A program made the translations under genes and the position numbers. Below the pieces are notes generated by a model, which saw nothing but the letters and a program-made list of their open reading frames with translations, did no database searches and was not told the origin of the DNA. Positions 8,401-15,969 of a DNA stretch of 24,407 bases are shown here, piece after piece; within the stretch, counting starts at the first letter, position 1, and each line of letters begins with the position of its first letter. The DNA comes from a virus, in the IMG/VR virus record IMGVR_UViG_3300021375_000156, positions 1 to 24,407 of that record; one strand, 5' to 3'.

Positions 8401-9358
8401 GCCTAGCATATAAAATACCTTGACTTTCTATTGTTTCTTCTGCAGCTTCTGCTGTAGCTGCTTCAGCTTTCTGAACTGCTGGTATATCTTTTTTATTTAT
8501 AGGAGGCTGTTCTTTAGAAGGAGGTATTTCTACTTTCTTTTTAACTTTTTTACCTGTTTCAGAAACTACTTCGACAGTCTCATTTACTCCTCGTTTAGCA
8601 TAAGCCATTACAACCTCACCAACTGTAGCACCTGCAGCACCTAATCCCAGCCCAAGCAAAACAGTTTCTGGTTGTATCTTACCATACAAAGCTTCTTCAC
8701 GTAAAGATAAATCAGCAGCAGCTACACCAGCACCTGAACTAATACTAGCAATTTTACCAGCTTTTGCAATCTTAGTCCAAGGTATTAAAAAAGTTACAGG
8801 GTCAATTAAAGCCATTGAGCCTCTACCTAAAAGAACTCCTGCATCTTCTTGTTTACCTCTAAACTCAGGAAACTCTTCTAAAATTCTTTCTTGTCTTTCG
8901 TTTTCAATTCGTTCTCTTGCTTCTTTATAATCTTCATCAGGGTCAAGAGCTGCTTGAACACCCGCTTTAATTAAACGATAAGCACTTCCTACAGCAGTAG
9001 GTTCTTGAGCCATACCGTAATTTACTTTACGAGCAAAAGCTATATCGTCTCCTAACTCTTCTAGAGGTCTCTCAATCTTTTGAGCTTTAGCATATTCTAA
9101 ATATTCAGGAGTTTCAAAAATACTTACATAACTATCATCTACAACTTCTTCTTCCACAACAGGAGGCTTCTCTTCAATAATTTCTTGAGGTTGTGGTAAA
9201 GCAACTGGTTGTTCTGCTTGAATAGCAGCCAGTCTTTCTCGTTCTAATCTACGTCTTTTTTCTTCTTCTGTTTCTTCAGGTATTTCAGCATCTCTTGCTG
9301 CAACATAATCTTTATATTCAGTAGAATCAAAAATACTTACGTACTCATCTTGTAACAT
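5492..9358 (-). CDS. 1288-residue internal virion (ejection) protein candidate
   Basis: This is the largest complete gene in the window. From size and place (downstream of other virion genes, just before lysozyme) it is a good candidate for a T7 gp16-like protein ejected into the cell with the DNA, but I see no lytic transglycosylase or other catalytic motif. The N-terminus has two copies of a short motif, YVSIFDSTEYKDYV (6-19) and YVSIFETPEYLEYA (77-90), separated by a Glu/Arg- and Pro-rich linker. Glycine-rich hydrophobic stretches occur near residues 228-253 and 426-470, and a more membrane-like one near 1118-1138 (ALPLYYSIMSAQIAL). Charged helical regions (for example 300-385, Lys/Glu-rich) look like coiled coil. 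The C-terminus, INPITGLPYNQPLIKYQ, is a short polar tail. TAGGAAA (9363-9369) precedes the ATG. The role is inferred. Confidence 0.65.
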   Translation of the reverse strand: MLQDEYVSIFDSTEYKDYVAARDAEIPEETEEEKRRRLERERLAAIQAEQPVALPQPQEIIEEKPPVVEEEVVDDSYVSIFETPEYLEYAKAQKIERPLEELGDDIAFARKVNYGMAQEPTAVGSAYRLIKAGVQAALDPDEDYKEARERIENERQERILEEFPEFRGKQEDAGVLLGRGSMALIDPVTFLIPWTKIAKAGKIASISSGAGVAAADLSLREEALYGKIQPETVLLGLGLGAAGATVGEVVMAYAKRGVNETVEVVSETGKKVKKKVEIPPSKEQPPINKKDIPAVQKAEAATAEAAEETIESQGILYARLREIAAKREAIKEKVKKIKEGKPLTPSQIDKASKDTKTFKTAPTVRLNRQLKKLEKEEGLLIKEIQRITGEQVPENILDILTKGMVAGFKENVLTDGMARALVQEAVRPLFGGVIGAGIGASFTDKNDTNSTMATMAAMGFLAGAFQRKIQTSPYKLIAKPIKDAAGKEIDIMYRRSIYTYLKSLTAGSHVQELMAFSKPVVNYAARMFKMQGGGVAVGKSTKGLSVEEEALRQAAAWRGELIDMISEVDTEVMILAGKIVNERGLNKSVKTRFLKPEDLKSSRLKEAKELAVKVEDYTLRFKEYAKSAGLDFTDEARYGLTQMLNDKVISQMPQTSVRTSLATAFIVQSKNEVARGVRKKVITEKQAFKIADNYLLASKTPRSNSIWAKEGDGWRGNDVGEFVGRRASDEDFVLTAARHFNKERTLYDQEARALVSDLFEQNPLLTLKQLTENTVPVAEFSRVFGARGEGIKTLFKDIDNEMLRLARKQTNKRFVDSEELYELMPGFAHRASAEKQKIKDSLEAYFKVYGAASLPATEAGRATAVLLQSVLATTRLTKVAIPSMGDWMQTITNSGYKAAWKSAINQIKQTGKGAETLALRGGVKQIDGKDVTFLDKFLGNNRYDNIIERELQDVFLIGSGPAALVQKRAADFTRKFFEVVQLGRITRIARGFAFDAGLHRAMDISRKIGKGKKVSNALQKELDTLGLNVDNMLYLSKFKNVDDAFADATGKQYLTKAGIKSADRDAIIPTVGNRRLFSQSKNPYVKFLGSFLSWAQAKTSQTNAIVARMEQGDAALAMRIAAALPLYYSIMSAQIALSSNQEYKKERSEEEWWKKFGETLSFSGLNTVWVDKVRNTVKFSGYGTNVPEQIAPVLGLIDDLAQIPLSMTDERSTIEQAAKLVPFGKDIYSGIEQTLEPSQEALIEFSKGGLVGEETIEGPQVPFTQDNAADRINPITGLPYNQPLIKYQ

Positions 9359-9366
9359 TTAGTTTC

Positions 9367-11433
9367 CTAAGATTGTAAAATGTTGATATATTCTTCGATT
9401 GCTTTTATTTTATCTGTTTTAGATAGTTTATTTAAAGAGTTAGCATCGTAGTTTTCTTTAATATAATCATTAAATCCAGTACTTAATAATCCTATAACAG
9501 GTCTGTTTTCTTTAATTCTATCTGCAGCGTTTTCTAAATTTTTAACTAGCTGAGATTTTCTAAACTGATTTAAGGTTACAGCATCTTTAGAATACTCTTG
9601 TAAAGCTTTTCTAATCATATCTGTATCTGAAATATCTGGAGACAATAGACTTGGCTTGTCTTCGACATCCTGACTATCAGTTTTGTTTTCTTGTTCTTCT
9701 AGGAAAGGACTTTTACCTTCTTCCATACGCTTAATCGCTGCTTCTTTAGCAGTTATTTGTATGTCTTCAGGTATAGGGTCTACTCCTATTTTTAAGTTTT
9801 GTAAAGTTTCTATTTGGTCATCTGTTGTGAGTTCATTAATTGCTGGAACTAAAGTTTCTTTTCCATCAATCATAACTCCAATAGATACTTCAGTCATTGT
9901 AGAGTTATCTACGTTATTTTTAATAGGACCTTTAAAACCTGTATCTGATTTTTTAGTGCCATCTACACGTGTCATATCATCCTCTTCAGGCACATATAGT
10001 AAGAACTCATCTTTGTATTCCGGAAACTCTTCTGCCATTTGTTTTAAATCTAAAATCATTGTTTTAGGCATACCTATAGGATTATTTTGATACTCAGTAA
10101 TTCTATTTCTCATTGTAATTACAGGAACAGGTACTTCTGTTTGTCCTTTTTCTTGTCCTTCAACATCAACAGGAGTTAAAGTCGGAGTAGTTTTATTGTA
10201 TATATAATCTGTTTGTTTTAGCTTCCAATCAAACCAAGCTCCACCAGTAATTTTTACAGACAATCCTTTTTTAGTAACGTCATATATAGCATTTGCAGCC
10301 AGTTGCCTTTTAAATGCCGGAGTAATTATTTGTCCTGTTCTCTCGGCTTTTAATAATTCTAATTGAGCTTGTTGTTGAGCTGCTTGTGTAAGTAAAGCCC
10401 AATCGTTTATTTGAAACTTAGAAGGGTCTTTTATTTCTTCATTATTTAATGTTTTCTCTAAGTCTGTTTTTATCTGTAATAAAGAAGGACTAGCTAAAAT
10501 ACTTCCTTTTTTATCGGTTACTTGGATTTCACGTATCATGCTGTTTTGTAATTGTTCATATCCTTCTACACCTGTTTTAGGACCTGCAGTAATTTGACTA
10601 AAAGCTTTTTCTAATCCTTCATCTAAAACTAATTTTTTAGGAGTTTTAGGAAGTATTACTCTATCATAAATAGCTTGAATTTTATCACTACCATCTATTG
10701 TATTTAATTTTATTGCTTCTTTTTGAAGTTGTTTAAACTCTTCTAGTTTCATTGTTTTCGTTTCAATATTGTCTAGCATTGTCAACATTTCTAAATCTAT
10801 CGAGTTTAATATTTCTGTAGGCACATCTAGAGTAACATCGTTGTTAGCACTTAGCCTAATTTTATGGGCTGTTGTTGTACCTTTTTCACTATTAAAATAT
10901 TTTCTCCCTAAAACTTTAGATAAGTTATCATCTTTAATAATTTTTTCACCTTTAGAAGCTATTAAACCTAATTGAGTTTTAAATTCTTCACTTGTAGTGT
11001 TCATGTAAGGAGTATAAAATTCTAATTCTGCTTGATGATTTTTAATTAACGGAGCAGCTCGTTCATTAGCTAATAGTAAAAGTTCTTTATCATTAACTTG
11101 TTGTCCTTTTAAATCTAAATTGTTTCTTAAAGTTTCAAGCTCTCGTTCAACATATCCTTGTTCCCAACCGTAATCTCCCCCTTTTTCTATCACATCGTCA
11201 TGTATTTTTGTAAACTTTCCCATATTACTAAAAAATCCATCTGCTGCTTTTTTAATCGGAGTAAAACTATTGTTCCACTCATTAGCTCGTTGCATAGCTT
11301 TTTTACGTATATTAGAATTAGCTATACTCATACCAACCATAGCAAGACCTGCTAGTTGTCCAAGCTTCTGTCCACGTTTAGCTTTCTTCTTAGCTGAAGA
11401 TAGTAAAGATTCTCCTAATGCTTTAATTGCCAT
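9367..11433 (-). CDS. 688-residue internal virion protein candidate
   Basis: This is a large, mostly helical, charged protein of no family I can name with certainty. The first 50 residues are basic and contain a weak hydrophobic stretch (about 24-40, QLAGLAMVGMSIANS). The body is rich in Lys/Glu with many short helices, and residues 580-600 form an acidic, polar linker (KTDSQDVEDKPS). The gene lies between the 192-residue acidic protein and the 1288-residue protein, the place where T7-like phages encode their middle internal core protein, so an ejection or core role is plausible. Its start overlaps the previous stop as TAATG (11435-11431), with GAGGAA about six bases ahead inside the upstream gene. 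No catalytic motif is visible. Confidence 0.6.
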   Translation of the reverse strand: MAIKALGESLLSSAKKKAKRGQKLGQLAGLAMVGMSIANSNIRKKAMQRANEWNNSFTPIKKAADGFFSNMGKFTKIHDDVIEKGGDYGWEQGYVERELETLRNNLDLKGQQVNDKELLLLANERAAPLIKNHQAELEFYTPYMNTTSEEFKTQLGLIASKGEKIIKDDNLSKVLGRKYFNSEKGTTTAHKIRLSANNDVTLDVPTEILNSIDLEMLTMLDNIETKTMKLEEFKQLQKEAIKLNTIDGSDKIQAIYDRVILPKTPKKLVLDEGLEKAFSQITAGPKTGVEGYEQLQNSMIREIQVTDKKGSILASPSLLQIKTDLEKTLNNEEIKDPSKFQINDWALLTQAAQQQAQLELLKAERTGQIITPAFKRQLAANAIYDVTKKGLSVKITGGAWFDWKLKQTDYIYNKTTPTLTPVDVEGQEKGQTEVPVPVITMRNRITEYQNNPIGMPKTMILDLKQMAEEFPEYKDEFLLYVPEEDDMTRVDGTKKSDTGFKGPIKNNVDNSTMTEVSIGVMIDGKETLVPAINELTTDDQIETLQNLKIGVDPIPEDIQITAKEAAIKRMEEGKSPFLEEQENKTDSQDVEDKPSLLSPDISDTDMIRKALQEYSKDAVTLNQFRKSQLVKNLENAADRIKENRPVIGLLSTGFNDYIKENYDANSLNKLSKTDKIKAIEEYINILQS

Positions 11434-12011
11434 TATACTTCCTCTGTGTTATCAGGTGCCAATAAACTTTCAGGCACTTTAATCTCTTTTAATTTTGTTT
11501 CAATCTCTTTAGGTAGTACACCTTTTTGTACACCACTAACTTTATCTTCTTCAGCCTGTACTGCAGCTTTACTAAGAAGTTGTTCCATAGCTGTAACCTG
11601 TTGTAGCTTATCTTCTTCGTCTTCTACCTCAGGTTCTCTATCTATTTTGTATTCTAATCTTCCTGCTCGTTCAACCAAGCCCATAATTAAATACATGGTT
11701 GGCTCGATAAGCAGTGTCATTAGATCAGGATTCCATAAGCCTTCTTCAAAACCTGCATACAATACAACTTGGGCTGCATCAGCAATGGTATTATCTGCAT
11801 CAATTAAATCTACAATAGCTTCATAGGCATCATCTTCTGTTAAACTAACATAAAGAGATTCAATAGCTGGTTGTATTTCTGTAAACTCAGGTGGCTGTTC
11901 CCAAGGATAAGGACTATCAGGACTGTTAGTTAAACTTTGTCCCGGAATAGGTCTTTGCATTTGACCTAGAAATTCTAGACCTTCTTGATCGTATTGTTTT
12001 TGTTCCATCAT
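11433..12011 (-). CDS. 192-residue acidic virion-associated protein
   Basis: This is a strongly acidic protein with a Pro-rich N-terminal segment (MQRPIPGQSLTN...PYPWEQPPEF, about 18-44), a helical middle that includes a short hydrophobic run (PTMYLIMGLVERAG, about 105-118), and a Glu-rich linker near 127-134. I recall proteins with PIPGQSLTN...EQPP and a GLWNPDL motif (present here near residue 93) in several marine podo- and myoviruses, where they lie among virion structural genes; no exact function is known to me. It starts with tandem ATG codons (12011 and 12008) directly after the previous TAA, and its stop overlaps the next start. A scaffold-like or chaperone-like role for the adjacent large proteins is possible from its charge, but this is inference. 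Confidence 0.65.
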   Translation of the reverse strand: MMEQKQYDQEGLEFLGQMQRPIPGQSLTNSPDSPYPWEQPPEFTEIQPAIESLYVSLTEDDAYEAIVDLIDADNTIADAAQVVLYAGFEEGLWNPDLMTLLIEPTMYLIMGLVERAGRLEYKIDREPEVEDEEDKLQQVTAMEQLLSKAAVQAEEDKVSGVQKGVLPKEIETKLKEIKVPESLLAPDNTEEV

Positions 12012-12911
12012 TTAAACGTACCTAATGTTTTCCATAATTTGTAAAGAATCTAACGGACTCATATATTGTCCACCTTGAGATTTTACAGAGAAATCAATAT
12101 CTCGTGTCACTTTTTCAGGTGTAACTTCTAAGTAAGCTACAGTTGGTCCTTCTTCACTTGATGTAGTAGTTTGCGGTTGTGCATCTGCAGCTTTGATTAT
12201 TTCACTTTTAGCTGTATCTAATGTAAATACTTTAGAAGCTGCTACTGTTCCAGCTTTAAGAAGTCTGTCTCCTTGAGTCATTAATAAGTTATCAGAAACT
12301 TTAGGAGTTGTGATTGTTTCAACTAAATCTTTAGTCGTATCTAATCCTTTTGATTTAATAGTTTGAGCAGACTGTTCTCCTATATTGACAACATCCTGTC
12401 TTACGTCTGCAAAAATATCATCTCCTGCAAAAAGTTCTTTACCTATCTCATCATCATAAGTAGGAGTACCGGTTACCCATTCTTTTGCAGCATCAAACTT
12501 GTTGGTAATACCTTTTTTAAGTTTAGCTCCTTGTTGCCCAACCCAATCAAGTCCAGTGGAAATACCATCACTAATAAACGTATAAGCTTTGTTTATAGAA
12601 GCAGCTCCAAAGTTAATACCCTGTGCAAGTTTACCTGCAGCTTTAAGAAATAAATTTGATTTACCAGCTAACCCACTTGCAAAAGTTCCAAAAGAACTAG
12701 AAGCAAGATATCCCATGCCTTTCATTAGACCACCAACTGCCCAAGGCATTATAAAGCTTAAAGCAATTTGTCCAAGGATACCAAGTTTTTGAAACGGTTT
12801 AGCAATCTTACCTAAGACTTTACCAATACCTTTCGCTACTTTTTTGATTCCTCTTCCAACTTTCTTTACAATCTTTTTGAAGCCTCTTTTTATTTTACTA
12901 AATAGTCCCAT
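12012..12911 (-). CDS. 299-residue virion protein with cationic amphipathic N-terminus
   Basis: The N-terminus is unusual: residues 6-43 are Lys/Arg-rich with a repeating pattern (KIKRGFKKIVKKVGRGIKK, then KVAKGIGKVLGKIAKPF), followed by a hydrophobic Gly-rich stretch (about 44-80, LGQIALSFIMPWAVGGLMKG). Together they look like a membrane-active segment. The remainder is polar, with a charged helix near 130-145 and a Ser/Thr-rich linker near 246-256, and ends in NIRYV. I recall similar MGLF-K-KK openings in marine phage virion genes, but no assigned function. The position next to the 192-, 688- and 1288-residue proteins suggests a member of the ejection set that could help breach the host membrane. 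A strong TAGGAG (12917-12922) sits five bases before the ATG. The role is inference; the gene call is firm. Confidence 0.65.
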   Translation of the reverse strand: MGLFSKIKRGFKKIVKKVGRGIKKVAKGIGKVLGKIAKPFQKLGILGQIALSFIMPWAVGGLMKGMGYLASSSFGTFASGLAGKSNLFLKAAGKLAQGINFGAASINKAYTFISDGISTGLDWVGQQGAKLKKGITNKFDAAKEWVTGTPTYDDEIGKELFAGDDIFADVRQDVVNIGEQSAQTIKSKGLDTTKDLVETITTPKVSDNLLMTQGDRLLKAGTVAASKVFTLDTAKSEIIKAADAQPQTTTSSEEGPTVAYLEVTPEKVTRDIDFSVKSQGGQYMSPLDSLQIMENIRYV

Positions 12912-12916
12912 AATTT

Positions 12917-12922
12917 CTCCTA
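12917..12922 (-). promoter_or_regulatory. Shine-Dalgarno TAGGAG before the 299-residue protein
   Basis: On the minus strand the sequence reads TAGGAG, five bases before the ATG at 12911. It is the clearest example of a site shared by several late genes: TAGGAG also precedes the genes starting at 4803, 15969 and 18881, and the weaker TAGGAAA precedes those starting at 9358 and 15100. It supports the chosen start. Confidence 0.7.
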
Positions 12923-15100
12923 CTAACCTTTAAATGCTTTAATTAAATTAGCAACTGCACTAATAGATGAATTGAAATTTTCTGCAGTACTTGTTTCATT
13001 TGCTAACGCTGTAGCATAAAGCTGTGTTTCTCTATTTTCTTTTCCTTCAGCAGCTCTGAAATCAAAGTCTGCTTGATCTCGTAGCTCCTGCCATAAAAAA
13101 GCTTGTGCTTGTGATGACATGTTAAAAGCATTTTGAGAGTTTTGCATAGCTACTTGATTAGCAGCAGCAGTGTTTAGTGTATTTACTTGTCTTCTCCAAG
13201 CTAAGTTAGATTGCTCAATAGCTTGTGCGTTAGCTGTATTAAACTTATCTCTATCAAATTCTATCTGCTCATTAAACTGATTAATTTGATTTACCATTGC
13301 AGCATTAGCTTTATTTAAATCAGCTTCTGTTTGAAACTCTAAAGCTTGTCTAGCATTAATTTGTTGTGCATTAAACTGAGACATAGCATTAGTTTGCTGT
13401 ACGTTAAACTGTTCTACTTGAGTAGCTAAGCTTGACATAAACTGCTGAGTTTGATTCTCACTAGCAGCATTGAATTGTCTTGCAGCATTTTGAGCTGCTT
13501 GATTACTTAATAACGTTTGTTGAGCTTGTTGAGCTTTTAATACATTAGCTTGTTGCTCGTTATTAAGATTGGTTAAATCTGTTTGTAAGAAAGCATTAGC
13601 ATTGTTTATTTGAGCTTTCTGATAGAAGTCTGCTTCAGCTAAGTTAGCTTGAGACATTAGTACAGCATTTTGAATTGTAGCTTGTTGTCTGTTACTTGCT
13701 TCAGTTAAACCTACAGTTTGTAAGAACTTACTGTTAGATAATGCTGTTTGTTGGTCAGCACTAAACTGAGCCATATCCATTTGAAAAACTTTACCAGCGT
13801 TATCGAGTGCTGTCTGCTGTCTAAACTGAGCATTTTGTATTTCAGCTTGAGCTTCAATAGCTTTCTGTTGTCCTACACTTTGCTGTATTGCTTGTGCATT
13901 AGCTTGTGCTAAAGGTACAGCAGATTGTATAATAGCATTGAGCAAGGCATCTCTACCTACTGTTGAAGCTTCCATACCACGCTGTGCTAACATAGCTTCT
14001 ACACTAGCTACAGCAGGTCTAGCCCACGTAGGAATCTCACCTTCTTCAATACCACTTAATAAACTATCTAACTGATTAGATACTAAAGCTTCTTCAGGTA
14101 GACCAGCAATAACTCCACGTTCAGCTTCTGTTAAATCCATTAACCTAGCTTCTAGGTCTTCAGGGTCGTTACCTAATATAGCTATATCTTCAGCACTAAC
14201 ACCAGCGTTAGCTAACTGTTTCTTAGCCCTTGTAACACGTGCTAGAGTTGTACCTGCTACTTGAGCAGCTTCTGCCATAGCGTTAGGACTTATAGTTCCT
14301 ACAACTCTTTCAGTTAGTGCACCGGGAATAATCTCTACTTCAGCAGCTTCAATAGGAGCTACACGTTCTACTTCTGCAGCTTCTGCTAATGCTTCAGGTC
14401 TTACTTCACCTTCAGCTACAGCAACTTCAGGAGCTTCTGTAATCTGTGCTGCTTCCATCTGTGCAGCAGTGAGTGGTTCAGGAGCAGCTACTGCTGGTGC
14501 AGCTTCTGCGGTTACAGCTTCTGGAGCTGTTGGCATTGCAGCAGTTTCAGCTACTAAAGCTTCTCTAGGTGCGACTTCTCTAGCTACACCCATATCGCCT
14601 ACTTCAACTTCTTTAGGTGCGTCTATTTGAGGAACACCTGTCATGTCTCCCGACACTAATTGTTCTGCTCTAGCTTTTGCATCGCCCATTGCAGGTGAAG
14701 GAGTTGGAGCTGGTGTTGGCTGTGTAGCAGGTTTAGTTTCTATGTCAAGTCCGGGTCCACCAAAGCCGGGACCTCCGGGAGCATTAGGTACTTTAGTAGG
14801 TAAGTTAGGATTATATCCGGGAGTATTGGGAATATTCATATCAAATTTAATATTTCGATTATCCTCTTCTCTTAAAACTTGTGGACTATTATCTTTACTT
14901 GAAAAAGAATCTACAGGATTAGAAGTAATACCTCTGAGTTCTTCTCTAGTTGGTTCATATAACGTATTCCTTACTCCTTGAGGATTTTTAAATACATCTA
15001 TTTTACCCGGAGTTCCTTTTGCATAACCAACTCTACCACCTTTAGTATAGTCTTGTCTAGCTGTTCCACCACTTCTTTTTCTATTTCTTCTTTTTGACAT
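12923..15100 (-). CDS. 725-residue repeat-rich virion protein
   Basis: This is a three-part protein whose function I do not recognise. Residues 1-40 are basic and contain QDYTKGGRVGYAKG, a motif I recall at the start of other marine phage proteins. Residues 85-135 are Pro/Gly-rich. Residues 155-260 are a low-complexity stretch of Ala, Glu, Val and Pro (EAVTAEAAPAVAAPEP). Residues 280-400 look like a folded helical region (SAEDIAILGNDPEDLEARL, GLPEEALVSNQLDSLL). Residues about 422-684 are a Gln/Asn/Ala-rich helical repeat with a 22-residue period, resolving to 11 residues towards the end. The composition suggests a long fibrous or rod-like component, such as a tail, tape-like or core protein. 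It is placed between the tail-protein genes and the ejection-type genes. TAGGAAA (15106-15112) precedes the start. Confidence 0.65.
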   Translation of the reverse strand: MSKRRNRKRSGGTARQDYTKGGRVGYAKGTPGKIDVFKNPQGVRNTLYEPTREELRGITSNPVDSFSSKDNSPQVLREEDNRNIKFDMNIPNTPGYNPNLPTKVPNAPGGPGFGGPGLDIETKPATQPTPAPTPSPAMGDAKARAEQLVSGDMTGVPQIDAPKEVEVGDMGVAREVAPREALVAETAAMPTAPEAVTAEAAPAVAAPEPLTAAQMEAAQITEAPEVAVAEGEVRPEALAEAAEVERVAPIEAAEVEIIPGALTERVVGTISPNAMAEAAQVAGTTLARVTRAKKQLANAGVSAEDIAILGNDPEDLEARLMDLTEAERGVIAGLPEEALVSNQLDSLLSGIEEGEIPTWARPAVASVEAMLAQRGMEASTVGRDALLNAIIQSAVPLAQANAQAIQQSVGQQKAIEAQAEIQNAQFRQQTALDNAGKVFQMDMAQFSADQQTALSNSKFLQTVGLTEASNRQQATIQNAVLMSQANLAEADFYQKAQINNANAFLQTDLTNLNNEQQANVLKAQQAQQTLLSNQAAQNAARQFNAASENQTQQFMSSLATQVEQFNVQQTNAMSQFNAQQINARQALEFQTEADLNKANAAMVNQINQFNEQIEFDRDKFNTANAQAIEQSNLAWRRQVNTLNTAAANQVAMQNSQNAFNMSSQAQAFLWQELRDQADFDFRAAEGKENRETQLYATALANETSTAENFNSSISAVANLIKAFKG
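13049..13837 (-). repeat. 22-residue (11+11) protein repeat domain in the 725-residue gene
   Basis: The encoded stretch (residues 422-684) divides into consecutive 22-residue units without gaps, for example AQFSADQQTALSNSKFLQ (+4), TEASNRQQATIQNAVLMS (+4) and AEADFYQKAQINNANAFL (+4). In the last third an 11-residue step is clear, with Asn often leading the unit: NVQQTNAMSQF, NAQQINARQAL, NAAMVNQINQF, NEQIEFDRDKF, NTANAQAIEQS, NLAWRRQVNTL. One unit (about 532-554) is a residue longer. An 11-residue period fits a right-handed or straight hendecad coiled coil. Confidence 0.65.
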
Positions 15101-15122
15101 AGTTATTTCCTATATACCTATT

Positions 15123-15365
15123 TTACTTAACTTCAAAGAGTTTGTCAAGCTTTTCACTGATTTTATCCATTCTTTCCATAATGATGGTCATATCGTTTCT
15201 TAGCTCATCTTTGGTTACATAATCTTTTGCAACCTCTTCACGGGTTTTGTTCAGCAATATATCTTGTCTTCTAAGCTCTGAAGTGTTCTGCCTAATCTGA
15301 AACCAGATAGGGGCTAAGACTAACGTTATAAAGATGTTCCAAATGATATATGCTGATAGTTCCAT
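15123..15365 (-). CDS. 80-residue membrane protein with coiled coil
   Basis: A single N-terminal membrane segment (about residues 4-24, SAYIIWNIFITLVLAPIWF) is followed by a charged helix and a regular heptad region near the C-terminus (about 50-78, YVTKDELRNDM then MERMDKISEKLDKLF). This one-helix plus coiled-coil layout is common in small phage proteins near lysis or tail genes, including some holin-like and spanin-like proteins, but no family can be named. It starts one base after the stop of the DUF4376-like gene (TAA-C-ATG) and has no strong ribosome site, which suggests coupling. It resembles the 93-residue gene at 4046-4327 in architecture, but not clearly in sequence. Confidence 0.6.
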   Translation of the reverse strand: MELSAYIIWNIFITLVLAPIWFQIRQNTSELRRQDILLNKTREEVAKDYVTKDELRNDMTIIMERMDKISEKLDKLFEVK

Positions 15366-15366
15366 G

Positions 15367-15969
15367 TTATGCTCCTAAGATTGGAAACTCACCTAAAGGT
15401 CTGACAGGTGGTTCTGCATCGTTGTACTCGTATAAAGCTGCTAAAGCATCTACGTCTGCAGCACCGTCAATAGCTGTACACATGTCATTAGACTTTGTAC
15501 GCACTGCAGCTCTCCACGTTGCTATATCGCTTGGTACTGCTGTACCACCTTCTGCAGCTCTAACCACCATCCAGTCAGTGCCTTGTAAAGTGCTACCGGC
15601 TTGAGAGTTTATTACAGCTTTGTGTTGTGGTTTTAAACCATATTGCTTAACTTCACCTTCTGTACCAAGCCCATCTGTTTCTTCTTGAGCTGTAAAGAGT
15701 ACATCATCTATAGGTTTAGCAGTTGCCACACCGTATGAAGCTGTTACCACACCGTCTGCAAAGTCAAAGCTTTGATTAGTATTAATATAATACTCGTTAC
15801 TTTTTAGATTTGTGTTGTCGATAACGACCTCATAAATCCCCATAGCTTCTAGTTCAGAAGCTGACCAAAGCATAAAGATATTAGCAGGATAGTTAACTTC
15901 TCCCACTGTTATAGCTTTGGGTCTTGTGTAAATTTGGGTTACACTTCCCGATTCTACTAATGCCCACAT
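15367..15969 (-). CDS. 200-residue tail-associated protein with DUF4376-like C-terminus
   Basis: This is likely a small tail-fibre-associated or tail-fibre-assembly protein. The N-terminal half is beta-rich (MWALVESGSVTQIYTRPKAI, then VNYPANIFMLWS). A central QYGLKPQHKAVINSQAG segment leads to a helical C-terminal part (about 140-185) with TWRAAVRTKSNDMCTAI and DVDALAALYEY, which resembles the DUF4376 region of phage tail proteins as I know it. It follows the second DUF7483-like gene after a 36-base gap, the largest in the window, and has a clear TAGGAG (15977-15982) seven bases before the ATG. It lies at the end of the adsorption block, which fits an accessory of the tail fibres. The exact role is uncertain. 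Confidence 0.6.
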   Translation of the reverse strand: MWALVESGSVTQIYTRPKAITVGEVNYPANIFMLWSASELEAMGIYEVVIDNTNLKSNEYYINTNQSFDFADGVVTASYGVATAKPIDDVLFTAQEETDGLGTEGEVKQYGLKPQHKAVINSQAGSTLQGTDWMVVRAAEGGTAVPSDIATWRAAVRTKSNDMCTAIDGAADVDALAALYEYNDAEPPVRPLGEFPILGA

